A DNA stretch of 64,000 nucleotides from Cinclus cinclus (Eukaryota > Chordata > Aves > Passeriformes > Cinclidae). The notes below the pieces were generated by a model that saw nothing but the letters and a program-made list of their open reading frames with translations, was not told the DNA's origin and did not search any database. The first letter of the stretch is position 1; every line of letters begins with the position of its first letter. The DNA lies in NCBI RefSeq assembly GCF_963662255.1, contig NC_085050.1, forward strand, positions 7,559,334-7,623,333, given 5' to 3'. Both the position numbers and the translations under genes were made by a program. Below are positions 13,403 through 24,286 of the stretch, in pieces.

Positions 13403-14285
13403 GTCATTCAGTAACACCTGTCCTACTACTGGACAAATAATAAATCAACTTGGTCAAGCTGTCTCTGAGCTCATCTATGAAGCATGTTGTGATGGCAACC
13501 ACTGAGAGTGCAGCTCCTCAAAGAGATCCTGACTATTACAGGCACGTCCCTGATATGTGGGAGGTGAAGAGCATTCCAGGACTTTCTGAGAAGTCTGACT
13601 TTGAAACAGGACATACAAACTTGAGAGTATTCTGTTTCGCTCACTCAAGATTTTGTATGCTAAGTCCTACAAGAGAAATTAGTTCAGCATAAATGGGGTT
13701 GTGCTCCTTGAAGCTTTCAAGCTGCATTGTAAACACATTATAACTATTATGTAAGTTCCTGCTAAGTTTCAAACTTCTTGATTAAAGATAGCAACACTGA
13801 AGACAACTCTAGTCATTGCAAAGGTTGTTGTGGTGGCTTGGCCTGCACCATGCCTCAACCTCACCCTCAAATTTGCACCACACCCACATTGCTACCAGCA
13901 CCACTGCCTTCAATTTATTGCTACCGTGAGGGAGGTAGAAAATCACTTTGCTTGGCTAAGTTTTACTCCATTCTTCCCCCTTGAGAAGGATGACTTTGTC
14001 TGGCTTGCTGATGATTTCTTTCCCAGTAATGTTTTTATTGATCATATGAAAGTGTTAAGCTATGTCTCACTTAGGCTGCATTCTGCCCTTAACTGGATTA
14101 CCAGACAGAGAATGCTACAATGAGGCTCCAAGGTCTGCCGGGTCAGCTTGGTAAATGATAGCAACTCTTGAAGCTATAATGGATGAGAGTATCCTTGATA
14201 AGATTTGACACTTGCACTATATATGCTGTCACAGCAAACATTTTGCTCTTTTCTTGATGTTTTTAAGGCCATAAATACTGGTCTC
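13403..14285. other. Noncoding stretch, no gene recognised
   Basis: Overlapping chance frames (13450-13692, 13778-13984, 13830-14123), none with a recognisable domain. No named repeat. Confidence 0.5.
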
Positions 14286-14480
14286 TAATGTTAAGTATGT
14301 GAACCTCACATTAATCACACTGCCAGGGAGAGCAAAGCGCTTTGCTCATAAACTGAAATGGAGCACAGTTAATCTATCAATGTTCTGTAATGAGGACTAT
14401 TATAACAAAGTATTTAGGATGATTTACTGATAGGCTACACATCTCTGGTAATGGTCACACATCAGTATAAGAGCAAAGGG
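14286..14480. other. Possible conserved noncoding block around an 18-bp palindrome
   Basis: Contains the perfect palindrome GAGCAAAGCGCTTTGCTC at 14330-14347. Motifs such as TTAATCAC, GTTAATCTATCAAT and TGATTTAC flank it and resemble homeodomain-type sites. No open frame of note. The regulatory reading is inference; the palindrome itself is certain. Confidence 0.25.
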
Positions 14481-16820
14481 ACCATCTGGATCACCAGGAG
14501 TCTGAGATTTATTGAATACTGTGAAGAATCCTCTTTACTGTAAAGTTCTTAAGCTCATTCTTTATCAGTTCACCTTCTCAAGATCAGTTGGCTCACTGAG
14601 GCATCACTGCCCAGTTTACATGTTGTGGTAGCCTGGCCTCTCAATGTCAGTATTTTCAAATTTTTCCTTCAGTTTCAGAGCCAGGACAAGGGAAGGCTTA
14701 TTTTTTTTACTTTGCAGATTTTAGAACTACCTCAAAATAAAGAAAGGAATTTAAAAAAAAAAAAGCTAAAATCAACCAGCCTGAACAATACGTTTATTTA
14801 CTCTTTATAGTGTGTAATCTGTGTTTAGCTTTCTCCCACAGATATTTGATCTCTGTCAGGAGCTGATGTTAAATAGATACAGAACACATCTGCAACCTCT
14901 ACCTTGAAAATTTTAAATCTGGATATTATCAGGTAGTTAATCAGAGTAACAATGATGGGCTCAGGAGGCAGGAATAATCTCACTTTCCCTTAGACATCTG
15001 CATTAGAAATACCCACACCTAATTAGCACTTACCCATCTTTGGCTTGATACATAGTTTTTGAAGAGCTCTGGAGCATTTTTTAAAAATGCTCACATGACA
15101 GCAGGTGAACCATATTCATTGAGGTACTATTTTTTTCTCCTAATGAAAGATTTCTGCCATAGGGTCAACAGTACACTGTCAAGACAAGGAGCTGGGCTTG
15201 GGGGGACTGTCTGAGAGGAACACTCCCAGATGTACATAGTGGGAAAGCAGTGAAAAGTGAAGAACCAGCTCTTCTAAACCCCAAACTACTTTAATTTAAG
15301 CTGCTCTGCAATGTAGTCAATATTCAGAGCACCCATAGGACTAGGAATGAACGCTCCTCCTTTCAGCTCTGCTTTATCTAGGAGAAACTTCAAAATATTA
15401 ATATAAACATTCTTTAGGATGCTTCTTATGGCGGGTGTTAAAATGAGAATACTAGGTTTGGACACAAATTCCTCACTTTTCCCCCATGTGGGACCACCTA
15501 TGCATCATCCACACAAGTGTTAACATGGACAGTCCCTTTCTAGTATGGAAATCGTACTTAGAGGCATTTTGCTTGCTGCAGGTGAATTCAGTCTTGGTGG
15601 GAAATCAGTAGGTCTGATTTTCAGAAACCAGCTGATAAAACTCTGAGTTCATTGAGGGCATCAGGTGAGTAAAACTGTCTTTAAAAAAAGTGTAAAAAAA
15701 TTCCTTCCTCTATTTGCCCAGGCAGCACTAGAAAGGCATTTCTTCTAAAAGGTCATCAGTAATACAAACATACTTCTTAAAAGACCTTCTCAATCCCTGT
15801 CTGGCTCCAATTCCACAGGAGAGATGATCATGTACACCCTTGCCTGGTCTGTCAGCACAGCTCTGGTCTGTGCTGAACATGTTGTACCACCACTCACTTG
15901 TAATGCAAAGCTGTTGCCTGCTTTAAACTGGCCAAAGAATGAGAAGAGATGCCAGATCAGAAAATAGAAGTGGCCACAGATTGTCTGGGACAAGAAGAGC
16001 TACTGTATGAAGGCAACCAAAGATACACTTTTCTCTCACTTGGCACATTCACAGATATCAGCCATGGATGAAGACCCAAGAGATGAATGTGCCAACAGGA
16101 ACCCACACTGCAGCCCCTGAGGAGAGCAACAAGAGTTGGCAGGCATTTCTTGCTGTACCTTAAAGACCACTGTGAAACTGTATTTCTTTAGCAATTTCTT
16201 TACAAAATTGTGAGATTGAACAAAGGGATAACACAGGCAAAGGTGTTAGAAGGTAAAGCCAAAAGAAACATTCAACCATAAATTAATGCAACATTAATAT
16301 TTAATAAAGTGCTTTGCCTTGCCCTCTTCAGGATGTAGAAAAGACTTTTCCCCCTTTTTTGTCTTCACATTACTTTCCCTCATTTTCCCTTTCTCTCTCT
16401 GTTTTTTCCTTCCCCTAGTTTCTGCATCTCTTGGATTTGAATACACCAAGAGTTCTGGATCTGAACCTGAATTCAGATCCATCTTTCACCACTTCCTTCT
16501 GTTTTTCTAGTAGGGGACTCTGAATGACCATGTGCTCAGTCTGTGGGAGAGCACAGACCAGATTTCAGCCTGTGTGCTGGGATTAAAAGTCAGCTCTGAT
16601 TCTAGTATTTCTCATCTGACAAGGGCTAAATAATGCTAAAAGTCACTTAATTTGAATTTTTGGAGGGATAGGAAAGGTAGATTGGTAAGGAATAGTCCAA
16701 GCATAAATCCCATTGCTCCTTCCCAGCGCATCCAGACCCCAGGAAGTTCATCATCCGTTGCAAGATTCATCTCTGAAGGCAGCCCTAAGAGTTCTATGTT
16801 TTAAAATGCTGCTGTTTGTT
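14481..16820. other. Noncoding stretch, no gene recognised
   Basis: AT-rich, with A-run 14752-14764 and short T runs. Frames of 60-67 codons only (14625-14810, 15790-15993, 16294-16510). No named repeat. Confidence 0.5.
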
Positions 16821-17130
16821 GGCTAGTGATCCTGACAGATTTTGTTTTTGCACATTTTGAATGGATGACCAAAATTCTGACTGTCCCCAGAGCACTGGGA
16901 AACCATAAAGCAAACAGCATTTCTCTCTTACTGCGGAACACCGGTGAAGCCTTTGCTTCTCTCAAAGGTGCCGAGGAAATTAAAAGTAATTTGCGAAAAT
17001 GTCTTGGCCTGATTTATATGCTGCTAATGCTGTTATTTAAACAAGGGACACAATCATTCAAGGCCTTCTCCTTAGCTAGCAGAAAGAATGAGGCACCACC
17101 TCAAAAGATGCGAGGCAGACTGGTTTGATC
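16821..17130. other. Possible conserved noncoding block
   Basis: A non-repetitive block with motif-dense AT-rich cores: GAAATTAAAAGTAATTTGCG and TGATTTATATGCTGCTAATG. It also has CpGs (GCGGAACACCGG, GTGCCGAGG, TTGCGAAA, ATGCGAGG). A 100-codon plus frame (16826-17128) covers it, but the product has no recognisable domain and low-complexity content, so coding is less likely than regulatory. No comparative data are available. Confidence 0.25.
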
Positions 17131-17950
17131 TGGGCAACCTCTGCACACTACAGCAGCAGCCTAAAGTGAGTAAGTTCAGCTCGGGCAATTCAGTGAAATA
17201 TCTAGGTTCGGAAAGAAATTAATCTGGGTTTGTGAAAGTGCTGTATTCACATTTTTGGTAATGCCATTGCCAATGCAAGTGCTTAAATATGTCATCAAAA
17301 TATTCATTTTACATTGACCTAGACTGAAAGCTAAAACTATGATGTGCCAGTGTTTACGATGATTAATGTTTCCTAGTGCCTTAGCAAGAATAGCTAATTT
17401 TCAGGTAGGGATCAATGGGAATTAGGACAATGCTAGAAATATTTTACCCTGTGCAGTGCTGGAGTAGGAAAACCCTTGAATGGAAGGCAAGGCATGTCAC
17501 ACTTTTGGCAGACAAATCATCCTGGAAATAGTTACAATGATATTTAAAATAGCCTTGCTTGAATTAGGTTTATTCAACAAGCCTGGATGGTTGGGGATAG
17601 CTAGGTTGGCTAGGTATGGGCTGCCATATATTCTGTTCTTTGGAATTATTTCTCCTCTGGAATCACAGCATGTGTGCTCTCCAAAAATCCAGCTCTACCC
17701 TCAGCTGCTCTAAATTAAGCAATTACCCTGGGGCTTGGTTTACTTATGTACTCAGACAGTGAAAAGGGCACTGATACAGACAACATTTTTGGGCCCCACT
17801 TCCCATGAAAATCCCAGCCATGTTTTCCTGCATGTCTGTCCACTGAAGAGGCTGCCCAGCAACCCTGCATTGTATAAACAGCCTGGTGAAACCCCAAGAG
17901 CAGAGAAATATATTTTGGGTCCAAATTTGGAGTTGAAATAGAGCAGAGCC
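17131..17950. other. Noncoding stretch, no gene recognised
   Basis: Overlapping frames of 66-80 codons occur on both strands at 17700-17986. They share the same stop-poor patch and have no domain. No named repeat. Confidence 0.5.
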
Positions 17951-18720
17951 ATCAGAAAGAGTGTAAATCAGAGATGAAATCCCCACTTAACCCTGACAGC
18001 GAGGTCTAATTAATAAGTGCCCAGCCCTGTCTTGATTTGCAACGCAGTGCTCCCTTGTTGAACTCCACCGGGACCCCCAGATTCTCACCCTCTCAACTGC
18101 AGAGAGACTTCTTTAAAGGGCAATGAAAACTATGATTTATACACTTTAAAATTATTAAACAAGTCACAGATTAAAAATAGGAGACAGGGCCCAAGCATCT
18201 CTGTTCTCTGACACCTCCTGGATCTGCCTCGCTGATCTCCAGCCCAGGCACTTCACAAGTTGTCAAGTGGGAAGGTGTGGGAGAACAGTGCCACTCGACA
18301 TCACCGGGCAGGGACAGGAGCCAGGCTGGAGCTGAGTGCCTTGGAGAGGCCATCAGTGCTGGGGAGCAAACAGGGCAGTGAGGGCTGTGTCAGCCAGCAG
18401 ACAACCCTGTTTGCCAAGGCATGGAGTGGATGGGATGTGAGCGCCAGCTCCGTTGTTATTGTCATGTCATAAGGAGTAAGTGCACTGGATTCTACACGCC
18501 TGTGTGTTTGATCAGGAGAGCACCGCTGACAGAGGATAAATAAACAGAGATAAAAACAAGATTAAGCAAGTCCTTCTCCTTATCACTGCCTCTTTATCCC
18601 TATTGATCTCTGCCCGGTCCCTTTTCATCCAGCCTGGAATTCCTCACATGCTTGAACCACGAGCTGTCACATCTAATTAAAAATGTGATACGAGGTTTTA
18701 CATGCAGCAGTGAGTATTTT
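17951..18720. promoter_or_regulatory. Possible enhancer-like block with GATA cluster
   Basis: Four GATA cores lie within 64 bp: GATAA at 18535-18539 and 18549-18553, and TTATC at 18580-18584 and 18594-18598. A forkhead-like ATAAATAAACA overlaps the first. Upstream, 17990-18170 has GTCTAATTAATAAGTG, CACCGGGACCC and ACTATGATTTATACAC, again unlike the duller flanks. The GATA spacing is seen directly; the enhancer role and any factor binding are inference. Candidate tissues for GATA input would be blood, endoderm or heart. Confidence 0.3.
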
Positions 18721-20343
18721 CCAGTGACGGGCAGCTGTGTGTTCAGAACTCTGCCTTTCTCTATGAAAACTCATTTTGCTGTTGTGAAATCCAGCTGGGT
18801 TTGTAGCCAGGGAATGGCAGATGTGAACAGGAAAAAAACAACCTGCTTTTTGGTTCAATCATCAGGACACATCCAGTCTCAAGGGTGAAAATGGTGATCA
18901 CCTTGTCTAAGCCTCTTACCCTGGGAGAGAAGAGTTGGCTTTCTACTTCTGTCTGTTTAGTTGGGACATTTCTCACTTCTTGGGGGTACCAAGATCTCAG
19001 TGGTAGATGGGCCACAGAGACACATAAGCTCTTCTTCCCTCCTTGCTTGTTAGCCAGCTCTTTCATCCATTTGGATATTTCCAAAGACAAAGTGATCACT
19101 GGCTGATCACTTAATTTCAACCCCATACTCACTTCTGAGTATTGCAAATTTTCCTCATCTCTCTGGGTTAACTGCTGCCTTCACGCTCATCGGATCACTC
19201 TCAACTCACTGAATGAACTTTTTTTTTTTTGCTTCAAACAATTAAAACATGACAGGTAAATATCACTGGAACAATGTGTCCCATGGAGAAGATGTTTTTG
19301 TACACTGAGCACTTGTGGGCCCATAAATACCACAGATGTTTAAGGACTGCATAGATGTCTAACAACATCCAGGGCATAGCTTTGAGTTGAAAATGAAGTC
19401 CCTCATTTTGTGCACCTAACAGTGCTAAGACAAACAGGGCTAAATTAGGAGGTTACCAGTGTAAGAGTAAACAACGCAGAAAAGGAAACACAAATAGTGC
19501 TGTATTTTCTGCCTGACTTTTTAATCTCTACATTCTACCATACTCTGTTTAATTTTGTTAAAACATTCAATAAAATCTCTTGAACATGGCTTTTCCTCAT
19601 GCTTTCATGATCTCTGGAAACTAAAAGAACTCTGGTTTTGGCTTTGGTTTTTAAAAGGCAAGATTTCTGAAGATGAGGGCCAATGTTATTGAGGAGATTG
19701 GTGGAGCTAGGGAGTAATAAAAGGCAAGATTATGGAGACAGAGTCTGATTCCCCCAGGTCTGATCCCCTCTAGATGTAGCACTAGGCACCTTCATTTTTC
19801 AGGGCTAAAACATGTTAGCAATTTGGAGACTTTGCTGAGCTCTTCCCCCTTCTGAAGTCAGACCTGAGTGTGACTCAGGCTAGCCATCCAAAACTATAGA
19901 TATTTTGGAAAAGATAGATCATGTCACTCCTTTGCTTTTGCAACTTTTTTGCCTGTCTCTAGGAATAAGACACTACCTTGGATTTACTATGTGATCCAAC
20001 AGGCAATCAATGTGAGCAGGGATTTTATTCATTCTTTCCTATCCCATCATTCAAGACTCCACATTTTATTGCTCACCACTAAAACAATATCATTAGACAT
20101 GAAATATATGTTGCCAGGCCTCCCCCATCTCACTTCTCTCCCTCCTTTTTCTTCTGAGGAGAAAGAAAAGAAAACTTCTTTTCAGGATACAGTGTAGGGA
20201 GTGCTCATGAACTGGCAATTTATTTTCTTCTAGGTTTGACACTGCCAGGCCCTTAGTGCTTTTATTGACTCTGGCTAAACACAGTGACAATTATTTTTGT
20301 TGGTTTCAAATCGCCTTCTCCAACAGAGTGTGAAGTCAGCAGG
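18721..20343. other. Noncoding stretch with short T run
   Basis: A 12-base T run at 19219-19230. The 128-codon minus frame (18761-19147) and others have no recognisable domain. No named repeat. Confidence 0.5.
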
Positions 20344-20360
20344 TTTTTTTTTTTTTTTTT
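20344..20360 (+). repeat. Poly(T), 17 bases
   Basis: Uninterrupted T17. On the minus strand it would be a poly(A), but there is no AATAAA just upstream of it on that strand, so a simple homopolymer is the likely reading. Confidence 0.9.
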
Positions 20361-22058
20361 GCATTCTGAGCATGCCCTTTCAGACACCCTAAGAGCAGCA
20401 GAGGAAAAGATGATGGCTTTTTTTCATTTTTATCCACTTGCACTTTGGCATTCCCTGAACGGACCTTTTGTTTTGTGGCAGGGAAAGCAAGGGAGAGGCT
20501 CACAGATGAGAAGTGGGTTGATGATCATGGAGGAAAACAGAGCTGGGACATCCTTATCTGAAGGTTCCTACCTGTTTTCCTGCAGGTCCCTGCTGGAAGT
20601 CCCAGGCATTTCCCTCTGTGTGGGCACACAACACACCCAGAGAGGACAGGGGTCCTCCCACCCATCCATGGTCATGCACGACCACCCAGCCAGTTCTTGT
20701 TTTCCTCTTGTCCAATGCCTTCAAGAGTACAATGCTTTCCAGGTCACCCTAAACTCTCTGCTGGGATGTGAGGGGCCAGGATGATGGTGAAAAGGGGTTG
20801 TTTCTCAGAAAAAGACTTTTAACCTTTGGCAAAGGTCCCCTGGAGCATTTGTGGCTTCTGGGATGTGCATTAGCACAAGCATTTGTTTAAAGCATTTCAT
20901 GCTATCCCCTCCATCTCCACTTATCTGTTCCTGGCAAGGCCCAGGAAAGGCAAATGACCCCAAAATAATGGCAGTGTCGACTTAGCCTGTGGGATGCCTC
21001 ACAAACTGCATATCAGTTACAGCAATTTTGAACACGATTTGTGAAGGTTTACAGACCAGCAAAGCTGCTTGGGAAGGAAATAAAAATATAAGCCAATCTT
21101 TCAGTCTACCACTAGGATAAATAGGATAATTTTCTTCCCTGTGTTACAACAGTGAAATTTAGATTTCAAACATTTTAGATAATTTTTTTATTTTCCTACC
21201 CACTCTACAAAGAGGTTTTGACTATTTTTTGTTCTTTTAAATGATACAAAAGGACAATCATTTTCTGACCTGGAAACACAGTGGATTAAGATAGGTCTTC
21301 TCTGGTAGAGGAGACAGAGAATTGTCCAAAAATGATTTTTCATTTAAATTATTTCTTCAAACTTTTTTGCCATATTAAATAAAATGTCTTTATAAAATTC
21401 TGAAAAAATGCTAAAAATTAAAATTGCTGAAACTTACCTCCCAAGTTAGCCACCATAGTGAACATTGCTGCTTACTTGGAAAGAAAAACTTCTTGTCAAT
21501 TAAAAAAGCGTTTGTTGAAGATAATGTTCCGCTTCTACAACACTTCTACAGTTGTGATAGAAGTAAAGTCTGAAGTTTCCATTGACTTTCAAGGATGCTC
21601 TCCCATAACTATCACCTTGTCCCAAACTGTGAGAAAATGAAGATGTAAATAATCTCTTCCAGATGGTGTGACCTGCCGAGGCAATTGATCAATAGACATC
21701 AAAACCTCCCATTAGACAGAATCTGTCAAATACAGAAGGGTTTTATTTGCACTTTACACAGGAAGATGGAGAATCTCCTAAAATAAAGAACAGCTAAAGG
21801 ACAGTTTTTTAAAAATCCTGGGTGTGGTGGAGAGGTTGGCCTGAGATGTCCCTGTTTTCCAGAAATCCTTTTTGTTCTTGCCCTTGTGCTACCATTAGGC
21901 TTTGTTCCTGGTAGTCAGATGCTTCAGGTCATGCAGGACAGAGATCTGAGCAAAATTCCCTTTCTCCCATACAAAGGACTTGATGGCTTTGGACTGAAGT
22001 CACCTCGCTGGTTTTGAAACCAGGATGTATCATGTCTCAAGATGGTGAGTTATTTCAG
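20361..22058. other. Noncoding stretch, no gene recognised
   Basis: A 166-codon plus frame starting at 20284 includes the poly(T) as a Phe run and has no domain. 21100-21460 is very AT-rich. No named repeat. Confidence 0.5.
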
Positions 22059-22790
22059 CTACAAAAAAGGAAATTTCTCTTTGCCTACAAGAACAAACAT
22101 GCAAACATACATTTCTGGTTTTGTTGCCTTTCTGCCTCTGCACAAAGCCACAGGAAAGACTATGCTGACTGTGCAGAAGACAGCCCTCCTCACCCTCTGT
22201 TGACACCTTTGTGTCCCACCACCCTGAGAGGCTTTTCTCCTTGGATTTGCATCACACATCTTTGGATTGATGCAACTGATGGCTTGGCCCAAGGACAGAC
22301 TCTGCAGCCCATCATCTCCATCTGCCCTCACACTGCTGCCCCTCGTTCTCCACAGCAGCTCCCAGGAGATGTCTGTGGTTCTGATCCAGCTGCCAAGGGC
22401 CTTGTCCAAATTGCTCCTCATTAGCTGTTGTAGGGCTCCTGACAGCAGCTTTTCAGCTTGGGTTGAAAACTGTTTTAGCTGGTGTTTCCTCACAGGGTGT
22501 GTTATTACAAATAGGTCTTCTGTGTGTTTGAGAGCTGTGGATGAAGGAGGGGAGGTCATATCCTTTTTAAACCAAGGGTGCTCCACAGCAACAAGCCAGT
22601 GTCTATTTACCAACCTCTTCAAGCTGTCTCTCCATGCTTTTTGGTTTGGCAGGCCCTCCCTTCCACCATGGAATACAACTGGCCCCAGCCACCATATACC
22701 CCTAAGCAGGCAGGGACAACCAGCCAGGCACCTTGGAAAGTCCCAGTAGCATCCACCAGCAGGGTGAGATGACCCTGCCAGAATTTCCAA
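22059..22790 (-). other. Longest open frame (243 codons), unrecognised; coding status doubtful
   Basis: Starts at an ATG at 22790 and stays open to 22059. The predicted protein has no signal peptide, clear membrane segment or family motif that I recognise. It is basic, rich in Trp, Cys and Arg, and its middle part (SQAEKLLSGAL-like, reading QAEKLLSGALQQLM) could be a short amphipathic helix. The same stretch is also open on plus (22014-22424 and 22267-22749), which points to a stop-poor, GC-richer patch and not to selection on one frame. I see no convincing promoter or splice context. It could be a remnant of an unrecognised retroelement or gene, or chance; a frame this long is unusual but possible in 64 kb. 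Confidence 0.15.
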
Positions 22791-23045
22791 AGCTTCTTGA
22801 ACTGAGCATTAAGTCAATTTAAGAGGGATTACTCTGCCAAATGCAGTAATTAATTAGAGACATGCTTCAGCACTGAGCTTTTCATTATCTAAAGCGCTTG
22901 ACATGCCTTTGTGGAGGCTGTGCTAGCATTAAAAGGCCCATCAAGCTCCAGCCCTTCCCACTGTGTGTGTTTTGTCAATTCAGGTACCATTTCCCCCTCA
23001 CTTTTCTCTTTTCTCTTGCAGTGCCTATCTTCAGCATGTTTGCTT

Positions 23046-23140
23046 GCACAGAATTCTGAAATGGTTTGGGTTGGAAGGACCTTGAAGATAATTTAATCCC
23101 AACAAGCCCAGCTAGGGCTGGGAAAGATCTTGATCTTTCA
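23046..23140 (-). repeat. CR1 LINE 3'-end fragment
   Basis: Reads CAGAATTCTGAAATGGTTTG, then GGTTGGAAGGACCTTGAAGA, then a degraded TAATTTAATCCCAACAAG. It corresponds to the reverse complement of the CR1 3' UTR end, of the type CAGAATGGTTTGGGTTGGAAGGGACCTT. About 90 bp, 5'-truncated. The right edge, after the CTAGGGCTGGGAAAGATC part, is uncertain. Confidence 0.8.
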
Positions 23141-23177
23141 AAGGGTATGGCTGAGGCTACAGTGAATGTTTTCCTGA

Positions 23178-23361
23178 TCCACTCTGAACCAAAGCAAATC
23201 TGGCTGTGGGAGAGGTGGGAGTCATGCTGCTGTACTTTGATGTGAAGGATGTTCTCAGGAAGGAGAAGGTGCTGCAGCCCAGCAGAGTTGTTTTGGCATT
23301 AGAGAATGAATCTCTTTCTGTGCTTTTTAGCAGAAATGACAGGTTCATGTTTGGAGTCCAG
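23178..23361 (+). other. Exon-like open stretch ending in a good donor site, unrecognised
   Basis: One plus frame is open from just after a TGA at about 23184 through the donor CAG|GTATGT (23359-23367). From the in-frame ATG at 23223 it would start MLLYFDVKDVLRKEKVLQ. The opposite strand is also open here (23157-23348). There is no strong polypyrimidine acceptor upstream, and I do not recognise either translation. It may be a relic of an old gene or retroelement, or chance. Confidence 0.15.
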
Positions 23362-24286
23362 GTATGTCCCTACTCCTGATCTGAAGTTTCGGTGCAGCTC
23401 TTAGCGAGTCATTCGAGTTCCCTGAACCCTCATCTGTGATGTTGTGATGCAATTTTCATCCTCTCTACTATTTGAAAATGTACAGTTTTGAATACTTAAA
23501 GTTGACTACTTCAGTCCTGTTTTCAGCAACTATTAAGAAACTTGGCATGCTGGTCTTCTGCAGCACCAATGAAAGGTCTGTCTCCTGTATCTTTTTAACT
23601 CAATGACAAGTCTTATTTTCATCAGTGTGACTGATACAAAGCGCAGTGTCCTTGCTCCTGTGTGAGCACACACTGAGAAGCAGGTCCTGATGGAATCAGA
23701 GGACAAAATCTATAACAACAGAAGTGTTGCTGTCATGGGCTAACAAATAGGGCATGAGGCAAACAGGAAGTCCTTTGCCAAAATTCAGGAAGGATATTGT
23801 CATCACAAGCAGTAAAGAGAACTTAGCTCTTTCATCACATCTCAAAGCGAGAGGCATCATCTGGGTTATTCCTGCCTAACTTGAGGCAAAGGCGACAATA
23901 TTTTGGAATCAAATGCTGTGTAGATCAGCATTTTCAATTCAATCTTTTGAATTTTTGAAAAACAAGTGTGGATTGGCAAGTAACTAGAGAAATACCAACA
24001 GTGTTTATTTTACCTAAACTCCTAGACATTTTAGTATTAATGGTCGGTATGAGCATTTCCAGCAACTGATCTTTGGGAATTACAATTCTCAGAACAATCC
24101 CATTCATTATTTCAGCCCACTTCACTTGAAGCTCCAATTTCCAAATGAAAATTGAAGGAGGGAAAGCACACATTAAAAGAAAAAGTAAATAGAAAAATTC
24201 CAACCACTGATTTTCATTTGAGCCTCTTATATTGATTTTTCTCCTTTATAATTATGCAATATAGAGTACATCTTTTCTTAATTCAA
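23362..24286. other. Noncoding stretch with possible MIR-like relic
   Basis: 23395-23480 (AGTCATTCGAGTTCCCTGAA, CCTCATCTGTGA, TGCAATTTTCATCC) faintly recalls the MIR 3' half; this is weak. The rest has no gene and an 89-codon minus frame without a domain. Confidence 0.35.

Noticed and set aside
20284..20784. 166-codon plus ORF
   Set aside because: Contains a poly(Phe) from the T17 run; no domain and no supporting signals.
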